DNA of 64,000 nt from Leptolyngbya ohadii IS1. GTDB taxonomy: Bacteria; Cyanobacteriota; Cyanobacteriia; Elainellales; Elainellaceae. Made by a program: the position numbers and the translations under genes. A model generated the notes under the pieces. It worked only from the letters and a program-made list of their open reading frames with translations, had not been told where the DNA came from and ran no database searches. The DNA lies in assembly GCF_002215035.1 (NCBI RefSeq), contig NZ_NKFP01000006.1, forward strand, positions 3,129,080 through 3,193,079. The letters are read 5' to 3'. Of this stretch, positions 55,964 through 64,000 are shown in pieces (the stretch's first letter is position 1; each line of letters begins with the position of its first letter).

Positions 55964-57159
55964 GTTGCCGTTTCGCCTTCACCGGATTCACGCATGGTCC
56001 GAATCCATTCTTTTTGTGGGCGGACGAGAAACGCAAAGTACACCGGAATCTTCCACAGCACGTAGAAGGGAATCGTGAGCAGAACCTTGAGCGGCACCAG
56101 CGACCGCGCAAATTTCGCCCAAGCCAGCAGGATCGAACCCAGCAGCAGCACACCCGCGATCCCATTAATCAGGGGCAGCGTCAGACTTCCAGTGAGCATT
56201 CCGCCAATTAGCGCTAGGGCAAACGTCCCAGCCCAGAGCAACACCAGAAGCGAGAGAGGAGGAATCGAGAGATCCAGCGCGATCGACAGTAAATCCCATC
56301 GTCGCTGCTGCACTGCTGCCTTCAGTAGACGAGGCACCTGCGTTAACAGGGTTTGAATGTGTCCATGCTCCCAGCGAGTGCGCTGCGTTTTTGCGGCTCC
56401 CTTATGTTTAGGCAGCATTCCGGTCATTTTGGCGCTACCGCAGAATAGGGCAGGATGACCTGCGATCGCTAAATCAACTGCCATCTGCATATCCTCTGCA
56501 ATGTTGCCGCTTGCCAGAGGCGCATGGCGCAGAACCCACCAGGGAAACGCAACTCCCGTACTCAGCAGGCAGGGCAGCCCAAGCTGGGATAATCCTTGAG
56601 GACGAACCAGATTCTTCACCGTGAACGCAAATGCCGAAATCCGATCCTTGGCGCTGGGCTTAGGCGGCGCATACAGCAGATTGGCACATTGAACGGGTCG
56701 ATCGCTCTGATAGGAAAGGCGAGCAATGCTGTCAATCATTCCGGGATGCACATTGCAATCCGCATCGAGCAGCACGACCGTTTCTGGTGGATCAGCTTCT
56801 AAAAACTTGACGCCATACGCCAGGGCATATCCTTTGCCACGCTGCTCTAAATTGTGACGTTCGATCACCGTTGCGCCCTGTGAACGACAGATTGCTGCCG
56901 TGTCGTCCGTGCAATTATCCGCAATCACGATCAGACGATCGCGGGGGGTGAGCTGGGGTTGGATGGTGTCGATCGTTGCCTTAATTCCAGATGCTTCGTT
57001 GTGAGCAGGCAGCAAAACTGCGATCGTCGGTCGAGGAGACTGATCGAGCGGCATGGTTTTTGGAGAAAACACAGCAGCGCTACACTCGACGAAAAGCATC
57101 ACGATCGGGATGAGGACGGCGGCGGACAATAGCCCCAGAAGAATTTCGAGCAAGTTCAT
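55954..57159 (-). CDS. Family 2 glycosyltransferase, membrane-bound
   Basis: Predicted 401 aa. An N-terminal helix (ILLGLLSAAVLIPIVMLFVE) is followed by a GT-A domain (AVLLPAHNEASGIKATIDTI, ADNCTDDTAAI, VVLLDADCNVHPG with the DxD-like DAD, GNIAEDMQMAVDL and the QRTRWEHGH motif of processive-type synthases), then three C-terminal helices. QRxRW suggests polymer synthesis as in cellulose or hyaluronan synthase relatives. It lies near a polysaccharide deacetylase on the same strand, suggesting an exopolysaccharide function. Its 3' end merges with an 11-bp tandem repeat. Confidence 0.88.
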   Translation of the reverse strand: MNLLEILLGLLSAAVLIPIVMLFVECSAAVFSPKTMPLDQSPRPTIAVLLPAHNEASGIKATIDTIQPQLTPRDRLIVIADNCTDDTAAICRSQGATVIERHNLEQRGKGYALAYGVKFLEADPPETVVLLDADCNVHPGMIDSIARLSYQSDRPVQCANLLYAPPKPSAKDRISAFAFTVKNLVRPQGLSQLGLPCLLSTGVAFPWWVLRHAPLASGNIAEDMQMAVDLAIAGHPALFCGSAKMTGMLPKHKGAAKTQRTRWEHGHIQTLLTQVPRLLKAAVQQRRWDLLSIALDLSIPPLSLLVLLWAGTFALALIGGMLTGSLTLPLINGIAGVLLLGSILLAWAKFARSLVPLKVLLTIPFYVLWKIPVYFAFLVRPQKEWIRTMRESGEGETATFN

Positions 57160-57446
57160 AGTTCTTACGATCGCAGGTGAATATATCGGGGTGCCTGTAG
57201 AACCCTCGTTTGATTCTGATCAAGAATTTGCTGTAGAAAGTCCGAAGCTATGCTCCTAATCTCTGGATACGTAGCTCGGCTTTAGCTACTTCAAGCTGTA
57301 TTAAAGAGGCTGAGAAAAAGACAGGGTGGGGGCTTTTGTGTTTCTGCTGTAGCGATCGCCGTTGCGGAAAATCGAGCTGTTCGAGGTTCCACCACTGCTA
57401 ATTTACAGATAGAAAAACACTTGAGAGAACATTAGGCAAATCATTA

Positions 57447-57548
57447 ATGGACGATAGAAATGACTTGCTGGATCAGGTTGATGAAGATACCATGAAAGCA
57501 GATTTAATTTTGAAATTAGCAAATTTGCAAGAGATGGATCGGCAATGA
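57447..57548 (+). CDS. Possible very small protein (33 aa)
   Basis: Frame starting MDDRNDLLDQVDEDTMKADL and ending QEMDRQ. Composition is protein-like, with acidic residues and regular hydrophobics suggesting one amphipathic helix. There is no clear ribosome binding site and no recognised family. It could be the degraded N-terminus of a larger gene. Confidence 0.2.
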   Translation: MDDRNDLLDQVDEDTMKADLILKLANLQEMDRQ

Positions 57549-57835
57549 TCTAGAACATGATCGCTGAAGTAATCCATTGATGCAAAGCTATTGAACTGCG
57601 TGAATAGTACCCGATAGAGTAGATGATGCGGCGAGATGGGTCAGAACTGTCTGGAATACTAGCCCAGCACGGCTTCAACAATGGAAGCAACAGATGCCTG
57701 AACGCTAGATACAATACCGCACGAATGCCAGGTATAAACGCTAGACATAGACGGCACACTCTAACTCCACACCCGCTTTGAATACACCCATGATTATCAT
57801 TGACGTAACCGTAAACAACAGTTTTCCTAAAGTGA

Positions 57836-57925
57836 TTTCCCTGGAATAAGTTCTCCCAGAATAAATTCTCCTGGAATAGATTCTCCCGGAGTAAGTTGTT
57901 CTGGAGCAGATTTTCCTGGAGGAGG
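57836..57925. repeat. 15-bp minisatellite, six units
   Basis: Units TTTCCCTGGAATAAG, TTCTCCCAGAATAAA, TTCTCCTGGAATAGA, TTCTCCCGGAGTAAG, TTGTTCTGGAGCAGA and TTTTCCTGGAGGAGG are contiguous, 15 bp each, with no spacers, so it is not a CRISPR. Confidence 0.9.
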
Positions 57926-58275
57926 TGAGATGCACATTGGGGTTATCTGTTCATCGGAAATCACCCTGATTTCCTTTTCTCTCAAAACCAATATATCGTC
58001 TATTTTGTGTTCATCGTAACCGCTTTATGACAAGTTTACGAACCATAGACGGATTTATGAATTTCTAAAATAGCTTCAGAAATATAAATTTTTCTGGGAT
58101 TTTGCCCCTCTATATAGGTTTGAATCCTGGGTACCTGACAGGGTCCTGAATCATCAAGAGCGAGACGGGCTGATTAACCCTGATCAGCCGAGGTTTATGA
58201 GTAATGTTGGCTGCGATAGAAGTTTCAAAAACGACAGTCTCGCTGCTGTTCTGCGTGGATACACTTAGAAACTAG

Positions 58276-59487
58276 CTACCTAGGGGAATCGGACTCATCG
58301 CCAATGACCGTCAATTTAATAGGCTGAGCAAATTGCCGCAGTGCGACCAGGCTTGCCGCCCAACCCACCCCGCCCAGTCCTAAAAACAGGTGATTCAGGG
58401 GGAAAACTGAGACGATCGGCTGAATTCCTGCACCACCCAGCGTCATCCCCCCATCAAACCCTGCTAAAAAGACGCTATAGACCCGCCCCCGTACCTCTGC
58501 TGGAGCCGAGAGGGAGACGATTGCCGAAAGCACAGGAAACAGCGAACCAAAGCCCAGACCATAAATGATCGACCACAGCACAATCCACTGAGGCACAAAG
58601 GATAGACCGACCAGTGCCGTCCCCGAACACAGAATTCCCAGACTGACCAGCCACCGTCGGGAAAGCTGAGTTCCCCACCGTCCCAATCCGAATCGCACCA
58701 GCACTGCGACCAGAGCATTCAGGCTATAAAACAGAGCTGCATTCGGCACAAACAGCGGCAGAAAGGTAACGACTGCGCCATGCAGAAAGGAATTGGTGAG
58801 AAACAGCAGGGTGGCATCGCGGATTGGAAACCGCAGAATGACATCCCAGGGAAAGCCCGGTGGGGTTTGAGGATTTGGAGATTCGGAGCGTAAGGACTTC
58901 TGGGTGAATAGCCAGGGCAGGGGCAGACTGAGCAGAATTCCGATCGCCGACAGGATTGCCATCAGCAGCACCGTTTCTGGAAAGCCTCCCTGCCGAAAGA
59001 CCAGTGACCCAAACAGCGGTCCCAGCGAGAAGCCGATCGTATTACTCATTGCCAGATAGCCCAGCAGCGCAGTTCGACGCTCCACCGGAACCAGATCCAC
59101 CAGCATGGTTTGCGATGCCGTAGCGAATGCCGCCTGACTGATCCCGTGCAGTACCCGAACTCCCATGAGCCACAGCGGAGTGGGCGACCAGATGTAGAGC
59201 GGCAACACTGCTAGCATGATGCCTAAACCTAAACACAGGACAGGCTTGCGTCCCCACCGATCGATCAGCCAGCCAATCGGCGGACGAAAACAGAGCAGCC
59301 CGATCGCCATTGCGCCCACTACAAATCCAATTGGCGCATCCTGCCAGCGTTGCTGCACATAGAGCGGTAGAACCGGAAACAGGACAGTCACCTGGGTAAA
59401 GAACACCAGCATTCCGGCACAGATGCAAAAGAGCCACAGCCGATGAGTGGTTTGGGAAACGTTAAGCGAGACGGGCGAAGAGGACAT
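58276..59487 (-). CDS. MFS transporter, sugar/drug efflux type
   Basis: Predicted 403 aa from ATG 59487 (MSSSPVSLNVSQ); the frame runs to 59535. Twelve hydrophobic helices. The MFS loop 2-3 motif is GWLIDRWGRKPVL, and LGYLAMSNTIGFSLGPLFGSLVF in helix 5 matches the antiporter motif C style (GxxxGPxxG). Export of a small molecule is the likely job; the substrate is not evident. It is separated from neighbours and probably a single-gene transcript. Confidence 0.85.
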   Translation of the reverse strand: MSSSPVSLNVSQTTHRLWLFCICAGMLVFFTQVTVLFPVLPLYVQQRWQDAPIGFVVGAMAIGLLCFRPPIGWLIDRWGRKPVLCLGLGIMLAVLPLYIWSPTPLWLMGVRVLHGISQAAFATASQTMLVDLVPVERRTALLGYLAMSNTIGFSLGPLFGSLVFRQGGFPETVLLMAILSAIGILLSLPLPWLFTQKSLRSESPNPQTPPGFPWDVILRFPIRDATLLFLTNSFLHGAVVTFLPLFVPNAALFYSLNALVAVLVRFGLGRWGTQLSRRWLVSLGILCSGTALVGLSFVPQWIVLWSIIYGLGFGSLFPVLSAIVSLSAPAEVRGRVYSVFLAGFDGGMTLGGAGIQPIVSVFPLNHLFLGLGGVGWAASLVALRQFAQPIKLTVIGDESDSPR

Positions 59488-59568
59488 GAAAGAAAAGGCG
59501 ATCGCAGCAGAATTGCTATGGTATCGCAGTTGCAATGAATAGTGTGGGCAAGCGGGATGGAACCTGAT

Positions 59569-59592
59569 GGGCAGGCAAGATGCCTACCGCAC
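59569..59592. repeat. Dispersed 24-bp repeat, copy 2
   Basis: Reverse complement GTGCGGTAGGCATCTTGCCT plus GCCC; 22 of 24 positions match 44481-44504. Confidence 0.6.
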
Positions 59593-59602
59593 AAGAGGTT
59601 TT

Positions 59603-59917
59603 TTAAGTCGATCGCCCTGTGCTGCGCCAGTTAAGGCTATTTTGATTGAGCTGTTCCAGATAGGAAGTAGGGTGAGTGAGAATGGCTTCGGCGAGGGCGA
59701 TCGCTTCTTGCAGTTGGGCTGCGGTGAGCTGCTTGTAGGCGGGAGTTTTACCGCGATCGAGGACGTCGTACCAACACTGACCCAGGAGATTATCGAGGAT
59801 GATGCGCTGAAAGCAGTGGTTATCGCGGACGGGAAAGCCTCTCTGTTTGGCAAGCTGGGGCGGAGTTTGATTGGTGAGTTCAAGGTAGCGGCTGCGAAGC
59901 TGGGGCAGATCGGTCAT
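59603..59917 (-). CDS. Small conserved hypothetical protein
   Basis: Predicted 104 aa from ATG 59917 (MTDLPQLRSRYLELTNQTPPQLAKQRGF). The core FPVRDNHCFQRIILDNLLGQCWYDVL...PAYKQLTAAQLQEAIALAEAIL looks well conserved; I recall similar small proteins in other cyanobacteria, without known function. It overlaps the 3' end of the photolyase gene by 38 bp in another frame, indicating an operon. Confidence 0.75.
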   Translation of the reverse strand: MTDLPQLRSRYLELTNQTPPQLAKQRGFPVRDNHCFQRIILDNLLGQCWYDVLDRGKTPAYKQLTAAQLQEAIALAEAILTHPTSYLEQLNQNSLNWRSTGRST

Positions 59918-61499
59918 GCTTGCGGATGGCGGAATGAGGCGTACAGGGCAGGGGGTATTCGGTGTGCTGATGGTCGATGCGCCAATCGGCGGCTTGCTGC
60001 TGAATCTGGGTGAGTTCTTCATCAGAGAGTCGATGCAGGTTCAGCAGAATTTGCTTCATGCGATCGTTGTTCTTGAGTTTGTCATAATGCCGCGCTAAGA
60101 AATCCCAGTAGAAGAAGTTAAACGGGCAGGCATCAGTTCCGGTGCGCTGTTTGGGGTTATAGATGCAGCCTTTACAGTAGTCGCTCATGGTATTAACGTA
60201 GTTGGCGGAGGCGGCGTAGGGCTTAGATGCCATTAGTCCTCCATCGGCGTACTGTCCCATGCCGATCACGTTTGCCTGCATCACCCAGTCGTAGCCGTCG
60301 ATAAAGGCGGTGTGGAACCAGTCCTGCAATTCCTGGGGGGAGACTCCGGCAATCAGCGCGAAGTTATTTAGCACCATGAGTCGCTGAATGTGGTGGGCGT
60401 ATCCGATTTCTTTGACCTGATTTACGACCTGATGAATGCAGTTCATCGAGGTTTCGCCCGTCCAGTAGAAGGCAGGTAGGGGTTGCTGGTGATCAAAGAA
60501 ATTGCGATCGGTATAGTCTTCCCCCATGTAGTGATAGATGCCGTGCATGTATTCCCGCCAGCCGAGAATCTGCCGCACAAAGCCCTCGATGCTGCTGAGC
60601 TGCCATTCTCCTTCCGGGCTGTGGCGACTTGCGTAATAGCCCTGCTCCGCTGCCCGGATCACCTCCATCGGATGCAGCAGTCCCAGGTTCAGATAGGGGG
60701 ATAGCATTGCGTGCCAGAGGGTTTGCTCCCCGGTAATCATGGCATCCTGGTAAGGACCAAAATTTGAGAGGCGCGTCTGGATAAAAAAGTCGAGCACCTG
60801 TTTTGCCTGCGATCGCGTCACGCCCCAGCGAAAGGGTTCAATTTGCCAGTAAGCCTGACTGTCTTTGAAGGCGGGAGAATGTTTGAGCCAGTCAATTACC
60901 TCCTGCGTGATCTCATCCGGTTCAAACCATAGAGCCTCTGGCAGAGTGAGTTTACCTTTGGGAGGCTTGCGGTTTTCGCGATCGAAATTCCAGCGTCCGC
61001 CGATTGGCTTTTTCCCATCCATCAAAATATTGAACCGCTGCCGTCCTTCCCGATAAAAGTCCTCCATAATCAGCCGCTTGCGGGAATCTGCCCACTGCCG
61101 AAAGGCTTCCCCTGACCAGATAAAGCGATTGTTGGGCGTAAAGGTGACGGTGCAGGGTAGATCGAGTTTTTGGATCAGCAAATGGAAGGGGCGGTCGGTG
61201 GGGGTCATCACCCGCAGTTCCGTAATGCCGTATTCCGCAATCCATTCCTTCAGCGGCGCTTCAAAGTCCTCCTCAATTCGATAGGTGACTTGCCATCCGG
61301 CTTCCCGAAGTTCCTGGGCAAAGTGCCGCATTGCCGACCAGACCAGCACCAGCTTTTGCAGATGGTAGGGCAGCTTTTGGGCATGGCGCACAGACTCGAT
61401 GAAGATCACCGGAGTTTCCTGCGCGTGGAGCCAGCGGCTTTGGAGGGCGGATTGTTCTGGGTAGAGCTGATCGCCAAGGAGCCAGATGCCGATTGTCAT
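59880..61499 (-). CDS. FeS-containing photolyase (FeS-BCP / PhrB type)
   Basis: Predicted 539 aa. The N-terminal half is a Rossmann-like antenna domain (IWLLGDQLYPEQSALQ); the C-terminal half is the FAD-binding photolyase domain. Four cysteines, Cys354, Cys442, Cys445 and Cys458, have exactly the 88/3/13 spacing I recall for the 4Fe-4S ligands of Agrobacterium PhrB, a prokaryotic (6-4) photolyase. It therefore probably repairs UV (6-4) photoproducts with light. The topoisomerase IB gene lies 16 bp upstream and a small gene overlaps its end, so the three are one operon. Confidence 0.93.
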   Translation of the reverse strand: MTIGIWLLGDQLYPEQSALQSRWLHAQETPVIFIESVRHAQKLPYHLQKLVLVWSAMRHFAQELREAGWQVTYRIEEDFEAPLKEWIAEYGITELRVMTPTDRPFHLLIQKLDLPCTVTFTPNNRFIWSGEAFRQWADSRKRLIMEDFYREGRQRFNILMDGKKPIGGRWNFDRENRKPPKGKLTLPEALWFEPDEITQEVIDWLKHSPAFKDSQAYWQIEPFRWGVTRSQAKQVLDFFIQTRLSNFGPYQDAMITGEQTLWHAMLSPYLNLGLLHPMEVIRAAEQGYYASRHSPEGEWQLSSIEGFVRQILGWREYMHGIYHYMGEDYTDRNFFDHQQPLPAFYWTGETSMNCIHQVVNQVKEIGYAHHIQRLMVLNNFALIAGVSPQELQDWFHTAFIDGYDWVMQANVIGMGQYADGGLMASKPYAASANYVNTMSDYCKGCIYNPKQRTGTDACPFNFFYWDFLARHYDKLKNNDRMKQILLNLHRLSDEELTQIQQQAADWRIDHQHTEYPLPCTPHSAIRKHDRSAPASQPLP

Positions 61500-61515
61500 T
61501 TTATTTCACCCTCCA

Positions 61516-62664
61516 TTACGCAGCGATCGCTTTCTGCTTCTTTCGACCCTTTGATTTCTTGGTTTGAATGGCTTCCTCAATGGCTGCGGTATATGCTTCC
61601 AGGACGGCGAGAACGGCACGTTCTTCTTTGCGGAGCTGGTATTTGGCGGCTTCTACGGCTTCGATTGCTTCCTCAAGTTCGATCAGGGCTTGGGTGAGGT
61701 CGAAGAGTTTCTCCTCCAGGTAGGCATCCAGGATATTGGGATGAATGTAGTATTTGCGGCAGGTGGCGGGACGGTTGCCCAAACGCTTTGCGGTGTTTTT
61801 GATGGCTTCGGTGACGTTCTTCTTTGCCTGGGTTTGGGAAGTGAACAGTCCGATCGCGTGGAGTTCTTGCAGAGCGTGAACCGTTCCCATCCAGGTGCGA
61901 AAATCCTTCGCCGTAAAATTCTCCTGGGTGATTTCGTGAATGTAGTCGTTGACATCCTTTGAGTCGATCGTCTGACGTTCCCCGTTTTCGTCAATGTATT
62001 GGAAGAGTTCCTGTCCCGGTACGTCACGGCAGGATTTTACGACACGGGCTAAACGACGATCGCCTAATTCAATCTCATGTTCTACGCCGCTCTTGCCGCG
62101 AAAGTGAAACACGATTTTGGTGCTGGTGACTTCGATATGATCGTCGCGCAGGGTTGTCAGTCCAAAAGATTCATTAGTTTGGGCGTATTCTTCGTTGCCC
62201 ACGCGAATCAGGGTTTTCTCTAGAAGCTGTACCACCGTTGCCAGCACTTTTTCTCTGGCTAGACCAGGCATCCGCAAATGGCGATCGGTTTGCTCGCGAA
62301 TAATAGGGAGTGCCTGGGCAAAGCGCACCATCCGATCAAATTTGTTTTGGCTACGAATTTTGCGCCAGTCAGCATGATAGCGATACTGCTTCCGTCCTTT
62401 GGCATCCCGTCCAGTTGCCTGCAAATGTCCGTCTGGCAGGGGACAAATCCAAACGTCTGTCCAGGCGGGGGGAATAATCAGTGCCTTGAAGCGTTCTAAT
62501 TCTTCCGGGTCGCGAATTGGCTTGCCGTCCGTGCCCACATAAACGAAGTCATCTCCCGACTTATGGCGACGGATGCCGGGAATCGTGTCGTTCACGTAGC
62601 GTAGACCAACGGCTTTGGCAGATTCGATCGGATTGGCAATGGAAGGAGCTTCTGCGCTTAGCAT
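61516..62664 (-). CDS. DNA topoisomerase IB (poxvirus/eukaryote type)
   Basis: Predicted 382 aa. N-terminal domain (GLRYVNDTIPGIRRHKSGDDFVYVG...FKALIIPPAWTDVWICP) and catalytic domain with the pentad elements (RVGNEEYAQTNESFGLTTL, KSGVEHEIELGDRRLARVV, DFRTWMGTVHAL) and the nucleophile in CRKYYIHPN (Tyr305/306). A basic Lys-rich coiled tail follows. It relaxes supercoils of either sign by single-strand nicking without ATP. It is scattered in bacteria; here it leads a repair-type operon with the photolyase. Confidence 0.93.
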   Translation of the reverse strand: MLSAEAPSIANPIESAKAVGLRYVNDTIPGIRRHKSGDDFVYVGTDGKPIRDPEELERFKALIIPPAWTDVWICPLPDGHLQATGRDAKGRKQYRYHADWRKIRSQNKFDRMVRFAQALPIIREQTDRHLRMPGLAREKVLATVVQLLEKTLIRVGNEEYAQTNESFGLTTLRDDHIEVTSTKIVFHFRGKSGVEHEIELGDRRLARVVKSCRDVPGQELFQYIDENGERQTIDSKDVNDYIHEITQENFTAKDFRTWMGTVHALQELHAIGLFTSQTQAKKNVTEAIKNTAKRLGNRPATCRKYYIHPNILDAYLEEKLFDLTQALIELEEAIEAVEAAKYQLRKEERAVLAVLEAYTAAIEEAIQTKKSKGRKKQKAIAA

Positions 62665-62846
62665 AGGTTAAATTTGAGGGTTGTAATGAACTCAGGAGAG
62701 AATGACGGTTTAGGCTAGGAATTAAATCTTTAATGCTAAAAATAAAACAGGGCTAAACGCAAAATGCAGTCAGCCCCTTGATTATTTTTTGAAAAACGAG
62801 TTGAGACGATCGATAATATCGCGATGAATGATCTGAAGAATGAAAC

Positions 62847-63200
62847 TTAGCCGATCGTCACCTGGCTAGTATCCACCGCAGTCGCACCGTTCACACCTCG
62901 CGCAACGGACACCATTCTTTGTACAATTTCTTGATTTGGGGCTTTTCCTTTCAGGACAACCGTACCGCCCGTCTGAGCCACATAAACGGTGTCAATATCA
63001 TCAATATTGGGGTCTTGGTCGAATGCCAGTGCCACCCGCTTTGCCAAACCGCTCTGGTCATATTCACCGTTCAAGCCGACTCGCTCTGGCGGAATGGATT
63101 CCTGACCCCCTGTAGGGGCTGAAGTTGCCACATTCCCCTGGGACTGGGGCTGATTTTGTTGAGGTTGCTTTACGCCAAATAGTCTTTGTAGCCAACCCAT
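62847..63200 (-). CDS. BON-domain protein
   Basis: Predicted 117 aa from ATG 63200, behind AAGGAG; the frame extends to 63341 but that part is not needed. A Gln/Pro-rich linker (residues about 12-40) is followed by one BON domain (LAKRVALAFDQDPNIDDIDTVYVAQTGGTVVLKGKAPNQEIVQRMVSVARGVNGATAVDTSQVTI). BON domains bind phospholipids or solutes and occur in stress proteins such as OsmY. No signal peptide is seen, so the protein is probably cytosolic or peripherally membrane-bound. Confidence 0.88.
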   Translation of the reverse strand: MGWLQRLFGVKQPQQNQPQSQGNVATSAPTGGQESIPPERVGLNGEYDQSGLAKRVALAFDQDPNIDDIDTVYVAQTGGTVVLKGKAPNQEIVQRMVSVARGVNGATAVDTSQVTIG

Positions 63201-63393
63201 GCGCGTTTTCTCCTTAAACTCACTTTTGCTGTCTCCCGCGCGTTTCAATAGCAGGTCTGACAGCATCTCTAAAACAGCATTTCTATTAGAAACAATTGAC
63301 CGTAATCCGTAATCAACCTCTCGACGGAGGCTAGCGCTCAATTATTTCAGCTCAATTATTTCATTAGAGCTACTTCATGCAAGCAAGCGGCAA

Positions 63394-63603
63394 TTAAGCC
63401 GATCGATAATCTGCGTCACGCCAGCAGCGGGGCAACTCTTCGCCAGAAGGAAAAATCAGCGTATCTTTGCCAATCTCTTCGGGGAGCTGTTCTTCCTGTC
63501 CTTCCTGAACTCTACCCTTGATCTTGTCACGCATCGGATTGATTAGTTCTTCCGTATCCATGACTTCGACTAATACGCCCGTTTGTTTATCCTGTAGGAG
63601 CAT
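63394..63603 (-). CDS. Small conserved hypothetical protein
   Basis: Predicted 69 aa (MLLQDKQTGVLVEVMDTEEL...GRVQEGQEEQLPEEIGKDTLIFPSGEELPRCWRDADYR). Acidic, soluble, mixed alpha/beta. I recall similar short proteins ending in FPSGE-LPRCW in cyanobacteria, but no function. No partner is obvious; the BON gene lies 193 bp downstream on the same strand. Confidence 0.65.
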   Translation of the reverse strand: MLLQDKQTGVLVEVMDTEELINPMRDKIKGRVQEGQEEQLPEEIGKDTLIFPSGEELPRCWRDADYRSA

Positions 63604-63923
63604 TGCTTTACACTAAAACTCTTTATTTTTAAATTAGCGATCGTCGGCAGAGTTTATCCTCTATCGGGAGGGGCAGTTTTATCAGGGAAACCGGATGAAC
63701 TATAGCAGAGTTCGATCGTTCTTCGGGTGGATATACGCCCGGTCGCGACTCAACTTCCTTCGCAGGAAGGACGGGGGAAAGAAATAGAATCGGTACTGTG
63801 ATGATGTACATTGCCTCAATGCATTGCCTAAACAATTATCAATTCACCATTAACGGTTGATTAGTTGGAATAGGTTGGTACAAAGGCTAAGTTGTGTGTT
63901 CTTGATGAGTTTGGCAAGCCGAC
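63604..63923. other. 320-bp intergenic region, nothing clear seen
   Basis: Divergent promoter region between the small gene at 63394-63603 and the gene entering at 63924. The minus-strand frame 63629-63835 appears non-coding. Confidence 0.4.
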
Positions 63924-64000
63924 ATGAGTAAGCAGGTTATCAGTCAACGACGCGAAGCGGTAATCAATCCTCACCCTGATCCGATTACGGGAGAAACGGG
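63924..64000 (+). CDS. Hypothetical protein, 3' partial
   Basis: The first 25 codons are visible (MSKQVISQRREAVINPHPDP, then ITGETG); the rest is beyond the window. N-P-x-P-D-P-I-T-G-E recalls small cyanobacterial stress-type proteins that continue into a glycine-rich segment, but this cannot be tested here. Near the start only a weak GGCAAG precedes the ATG. Confidence 0.45.
   Translation, partial: MSKQVISQRREAVINPHPDPITGET

Larger units (their letters stand above)
57160..58275. other. 1.1-kb gene-poor region
   Basis: No convincing gene of normal size. It contains a possible 33-codon frame (57447-57548), a six-unit 15-bp minisatellite (57836-57925) and a hairpin GGCTGAT/ATCAGCC at 58168-58189 without a T-run. 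Several minus-strand frames (57550-57759, 57741-57935) are produced by the repeat or by chance. Confidence 0.5.

Noticed and set aside
57836-57925. Possible CRISPR array
   Set aside because: Units are only 15 bp and contiguous with no spacers, and no cas genes are near.
57741-57935. 64-aa minus-strand frame with repetitive IYSGR/TYSRE residues
   Set aside because: The repeats come from the 15-bp minisatellite; a real gene is not supported.

Overview
The window is chromosomal DNA of a cyanobacterium, probably a filamentous or Leptolyngbya-like lineage. The lineage-specific genes are the photosystem I assembly factor Ycf3, an adjacent cruF/cruG pair for myxoxanthophyll-type carotenoid glycosides, an HHL1-like photoprotection protein, and several cyanobacterial DUF families (DUF2996, DUF3727). 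The octamer GCGATCGC (HIP1) and its GCGATCG/CGATCGC cores occur throughout. No rRNA, CRISPR array or plasmid backbone was seen.

Layout. 1-9.5 kb: a 5'-cut serine beta-lactamase-like gene; lexA with its own SOS box; an ECF sigma factor and its anti-sigma factor; a DUF362 protein; pgi; two small membrane proteins. 9.5-17.7 kb: metH, two tandem peptidoglycan-binding mini-proteins, a TspO-like membrane protein, an HHL1-like gene, tRNA-Pro, ycf3 and gatC. 17.8-19.7 kb: two insertion sequences, an internally deleted IS5-type relic and an ISKra4-type element with a clean 9-bp target duplication. 19.8-33.2 kb: a third peptidoglycan-binding protein, a DUF2996 gene, a strong candidate small RNA, a ZIP transporter, cruG/cruF, a run of co-oriented housekeeping genes (CofE-like ligase, GNAT, ruvX, DUF3727, mltG, yqeG) and a U32 peptidase. 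33.4-36 kb: tRNA-Ile and tRNA-Ala without rRNA genes, then an AT-richer two-gene cassette (J-domain protein plus HNH-type nuclease). 36-48 kb: map, gltBD, a cytochrome P450, and a formamidase with its FmdB zinc ribbon. 48-55 kb: the molybdate locus modA-modBC, disrupted by a 352-bp inverted duplication, and a PotABC-like ABC operon ending in a RidA-family gene. 55-64 kb: polysaccharide deacetylase, glycosyltransferase, an MFS exporter, a topoisomerase IB-FeS photolyase operon and small stress-type proteins.

Nitrogen metabolism is a theme of 38-54 kb: GltBD assimilates ammonium, formamidase releases it, ModABC supplies molybdenum (nitrate reductase cofactor), and a polyamine-type importer is nearby. 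DNA maintenance genes recur: LexA, RuvX, topoisomerase IB and an FeS-type photolyase.

Three features stand out. (1) There are two local inverted duplications with very long perfect arms: a 144-bp loopless palindrome beside an 83-bp inverted copy of the sigma-gene leader, and 352-bp arms copying the 3' part of modA into the 5' end of modB. (2) Short tandem duplications (11-16 bp units, 2-6 copies) are unusually frequent; three of them run across or directly abut stop codons. (3) The J-domain/HNH gene pair beside tRNA genes looks like an accessory module, possibly defensive, that I cannot assign to a named system.
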